Made by a program: the position numbers and the translations under genes
Shown here: piece after piece, positions 61,801 through 64,000 of the stretch
How the letters are laid out: each line of letters opens with the position of its first letter
How positions within the stretch are numbered: the first letter of the stretch is position 1
From: Echinococcus granulosus
Lineage: Eukaryota; Platyhelminthes; Cestoda; Cyclophyllidea; Taeniidae
Assembly (NCBI RefSeq): GCF_000524195.1
Contig: NW_020170421.1
Location: 410,336-474,335, forward strand
Length of the DNA stretch: 64,000 nucleotides
Reading direction: 5' to 3'
The notes under the pieces: generated by a model
The model's database searches: none
The model's input: the letters and a program-made list of their open reading frames with translations, nothing else
What the model was told of the DNA's origin: nothing

Positions 61801-64000
61801 CATTTTGATACGATATAATGGTTTGATTGGGTTTTGCTTCATTGAAAGGTTGCCTCGTTCATTTCCTGTTATGGGAACTCCCAGTAGATTTCTAAAACGC
61901 TCTTATCCCTATTGAGTGAATCTAGACTACCCCTTTAGATGACTGCTAACGTACATAAATTTTATGACTGACTGACAAATAGCAATCATGGAGTGGATCC
62001 CACATCACCAAACTCCTTTAACGTCACCGATTGAGTATGTTGTATCAAAACTAGTGTCTATTTTTACATGACAATGGGGACTACACACATGCACACACAT
62101 TAACATCTCCTAGCAACTGCATGCGTCTCCTTGTCCTCCGTTAGTCCAAATCGACTGACTTTCCAGGAACGAATAGGTCTGGCGTATGTTAGGGTTTGGC
62201 ACACCACTTGGTTACACAGCAAAGCTGAACCGGGAAATTCACAGTGTGCATGCCAAGGTATCACTTGTGTGCTTCACCCCTTTTCCACTGTCACTGTTGG
62301 ATGCGAATGTCGCCGTCGACTTTCATCGTCTTGCGCGCGCATGCGTGCACATACACACACTGCTGCTGCTGCCGTTGCTGTTGCACTTCGCTTCGCCGAG
62401 GCCTAGCATACCGCACGCAGTGCGCTGCCTACTGTGTGTGTGGATGTGTGCGCGCGTGTGTGTGTTCCGCCTTTGGGACGAGTGCGGACGTGTGTGTCCC
62501 GGTGCGGGTACGTGGGTGCTTGAATGAATGGTACTCGCTCGGAGGGACAATGCGCGCAAGGGCGCACGTGCACACACACTGAAGCTCGAGAACACGAGGC
62601 TCGCCTACTATCTGGGTCACACGAACACACCAAGCTGCCTGTTTTATGCAATCCTAACTCTCTCTCTCCCCTGCTTCGGAACCTTGTACGTGATGTTGCG
62701 TTTGGCTAAGGTTGCCAAAGGTCTAATCGGGGACATGATCTCTTCACGTTGCCTTCCCTCCCTCCTCTCCCACGTTTGGGTTATCTCTCATGTCCAAGTT
62801 TGTTTTCCGTTGATTAACTAGTTTTCGCGGTAAGAATTTCGTCCGAAGTCCACGTCGACTCCTCTCTACGCATCGATCTTGGTACATTGATAACTGTGCT
62901 GTTTCTTTACTCTCTACGTAAGTCACTTTGGCGGTAGGTTTTAACCCTAAGGGATGTTGGCCTTTAAGTTGATCAATCCACTTCGATGATGGTCTGAGCT
63001 TCACAAGTCCGTGAAGAGTGGCAATACTATTGGCTACTAACCGGGCTGCCTTCTCAGCAGAGTATTAGCAACAGTAGCAGGAGTGGCAGGCAGGCAGGCA
63101 GGCAGGCGCATGTGAGCGGGAATGTGAGGAGGAGGAGGCGGAAGAGGGGGGACGGAAGCAGAAGATGGGGTGACTAATGTCTGCGGGAAGGCAATATGAA
63201 CTCCCCTCTGACTCAGTTCATTCTACTTCCTTTTTCAGTGTTTGACGTTGAAGCGTTCTAGGGTTATACCTGACCGCCACAAGGTTTTGGAACTCATTGA
63301 TTGTGTTGCGTAAAAATATCAAACCGATCAACCTTTAACGGCGATGTTGTTTGTGATTTGATAGTAGTCCATTTAGAGACGGGAGAAGTGTTCGATTTGA
63401 GATTTTATTAGCCCACAAAACAGAGGATAGGGAGAAGGAGGAAGAGGCATAGCGATCCAATTGGAGAGAAGTATGCAGCCTCTGACTATGTGTTGCTAGT
63501 CCGCGAAGGAATGAAGGAAGAAGGGAATGCGAGAGGAAAACACCGGCGCTAGTAGAACGAATATGGGGAAGAGGACAAGTACAAATAAGTCACCAGTGGG
63601 ACAAAAAATAGCCCCAAAAAGTCCTGACAGCAGGCCTAACTTGCGTGTGCGCAGGAGCAGTAACATCATCATAAGCAGTGACAGCAGTAGATGTACAGCA
63701 AGAGGGGAGTGGAGGCGAGGCACAGTTGGCGGAGGCGACAGCAGGGCATTAGTCCACACATGGAGGCACGGGTCTATGCGCGAATAACCACCTCATCTGC
63801 TCACACACCCACAATTGAGCTTTCTGCCTCGGCTTGAGGCAACCAAAAAGGCCGTCTGATTTTTCGTAGGACGACAGATTTTATGCGTGGTGTGTGAGCC
63901 TGTTGTACCCCCCACCCCCGGTCTCCTCTTTTACTTCCTCCTCCCTCTTCTCATTAGCGCACTTACACGATGTGGGTTGGTTGGAGAGGAAGGTAGAAAG
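61801..64000. other. Non-coding, microsatellite-rich right end
   Basis: About 2.2 kb with CA/TG and CTG-type low-complexity DNA around 62330-62580 and a GGCA tandem run at 63085-63107. No gene, RNA or mobile element was recognised. Confidence 0.45.
63085..63107. repeat. GGCA tetranucleotide microsatellite
   Basis: About five tandem GGCA units. Confidence 0.85.

Noticed and set aside
62131..62651. Overlapping open frames with many His, Thr and Cys codons
   Set aside because: Translations of CA/TG repeats on both strands.

Overview
The window is eukaryotic nuclear DNA with intron-rich protein-coding genes on both strands. No bacterial-type operons, rRNA, tRNA or CRISPR arrays were seen. The mix of very short introns (37-85 nt) and kilobase introns, a divergent NR5-type nuclear receptor, and LTR elements without genes of the terminal-repeat-in-miniature (TRIM) type all suggest a parasitic flatworm, most likely a tapeworm. 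That assignment is inference; no species-specific marker was found.

Layout. Bases 324-4714 (minus strand) hold the 5' half of DDB1, the core adaptor of CUL4 ubiquitin ligases, running off the left edge. About 2.2 kb upstream and divergent lies an NR5/FTZ-F1 nuclear receptor (6980-16826, eight exons found). An NFKBIL1-like ankyrin protein follows (18584-27886, five exons found), then the catalytic subunit of protein phosphatase 6 (29907-31333, three exons, complete at 305 residues). Next, in an AT-rich stretch, is an SLC43-family 12-TM transporter (35352-36891, with possible extra exons from 34934). The last large gene is a C2H2 zinc-finger/AT-hook protein starting at 44832, whose exons can be followed to 59158 across a 9.5-kb intron. 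A small possible two-TM gene lies at 40293-41619.

Repeats. Between 32.5 and 44.5 kb there are six copies of a 175-200-bp sequence that starts TGT and in most copies ends CA. Two of them (41790-41990 and 42723-42910) bracket about 730 bp of non-coding sequence with a primer-binding-site-like start and a purine-rich end. A second diverged copy of this internal region follows the LTR at 32585. This is the layout of a TRIM element. TRIMs have been described in taeniid tapeworms, so the class is probably not new, but these copies are worth typing.

The genes are unrelated housekeeping and regulatory genes rather than one pathway, and nothing looks like a novel multi-gene system. The most unusual points are the TRIM cluster, a proline/glutamine-rich tail of about 140 residues after the activation helix of the nuclear receptor, a frame-preserving 81-nt intron in DDB1, and splice-competent upstream exons on the transporter. 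The right-hand 14 kb is mostly one intron plus microsatellite-rich non-coding DNA. Exon boundaries were derived by eye from GT/AG sites, reading-frame phase and remembered family sequences; no alignment was run.
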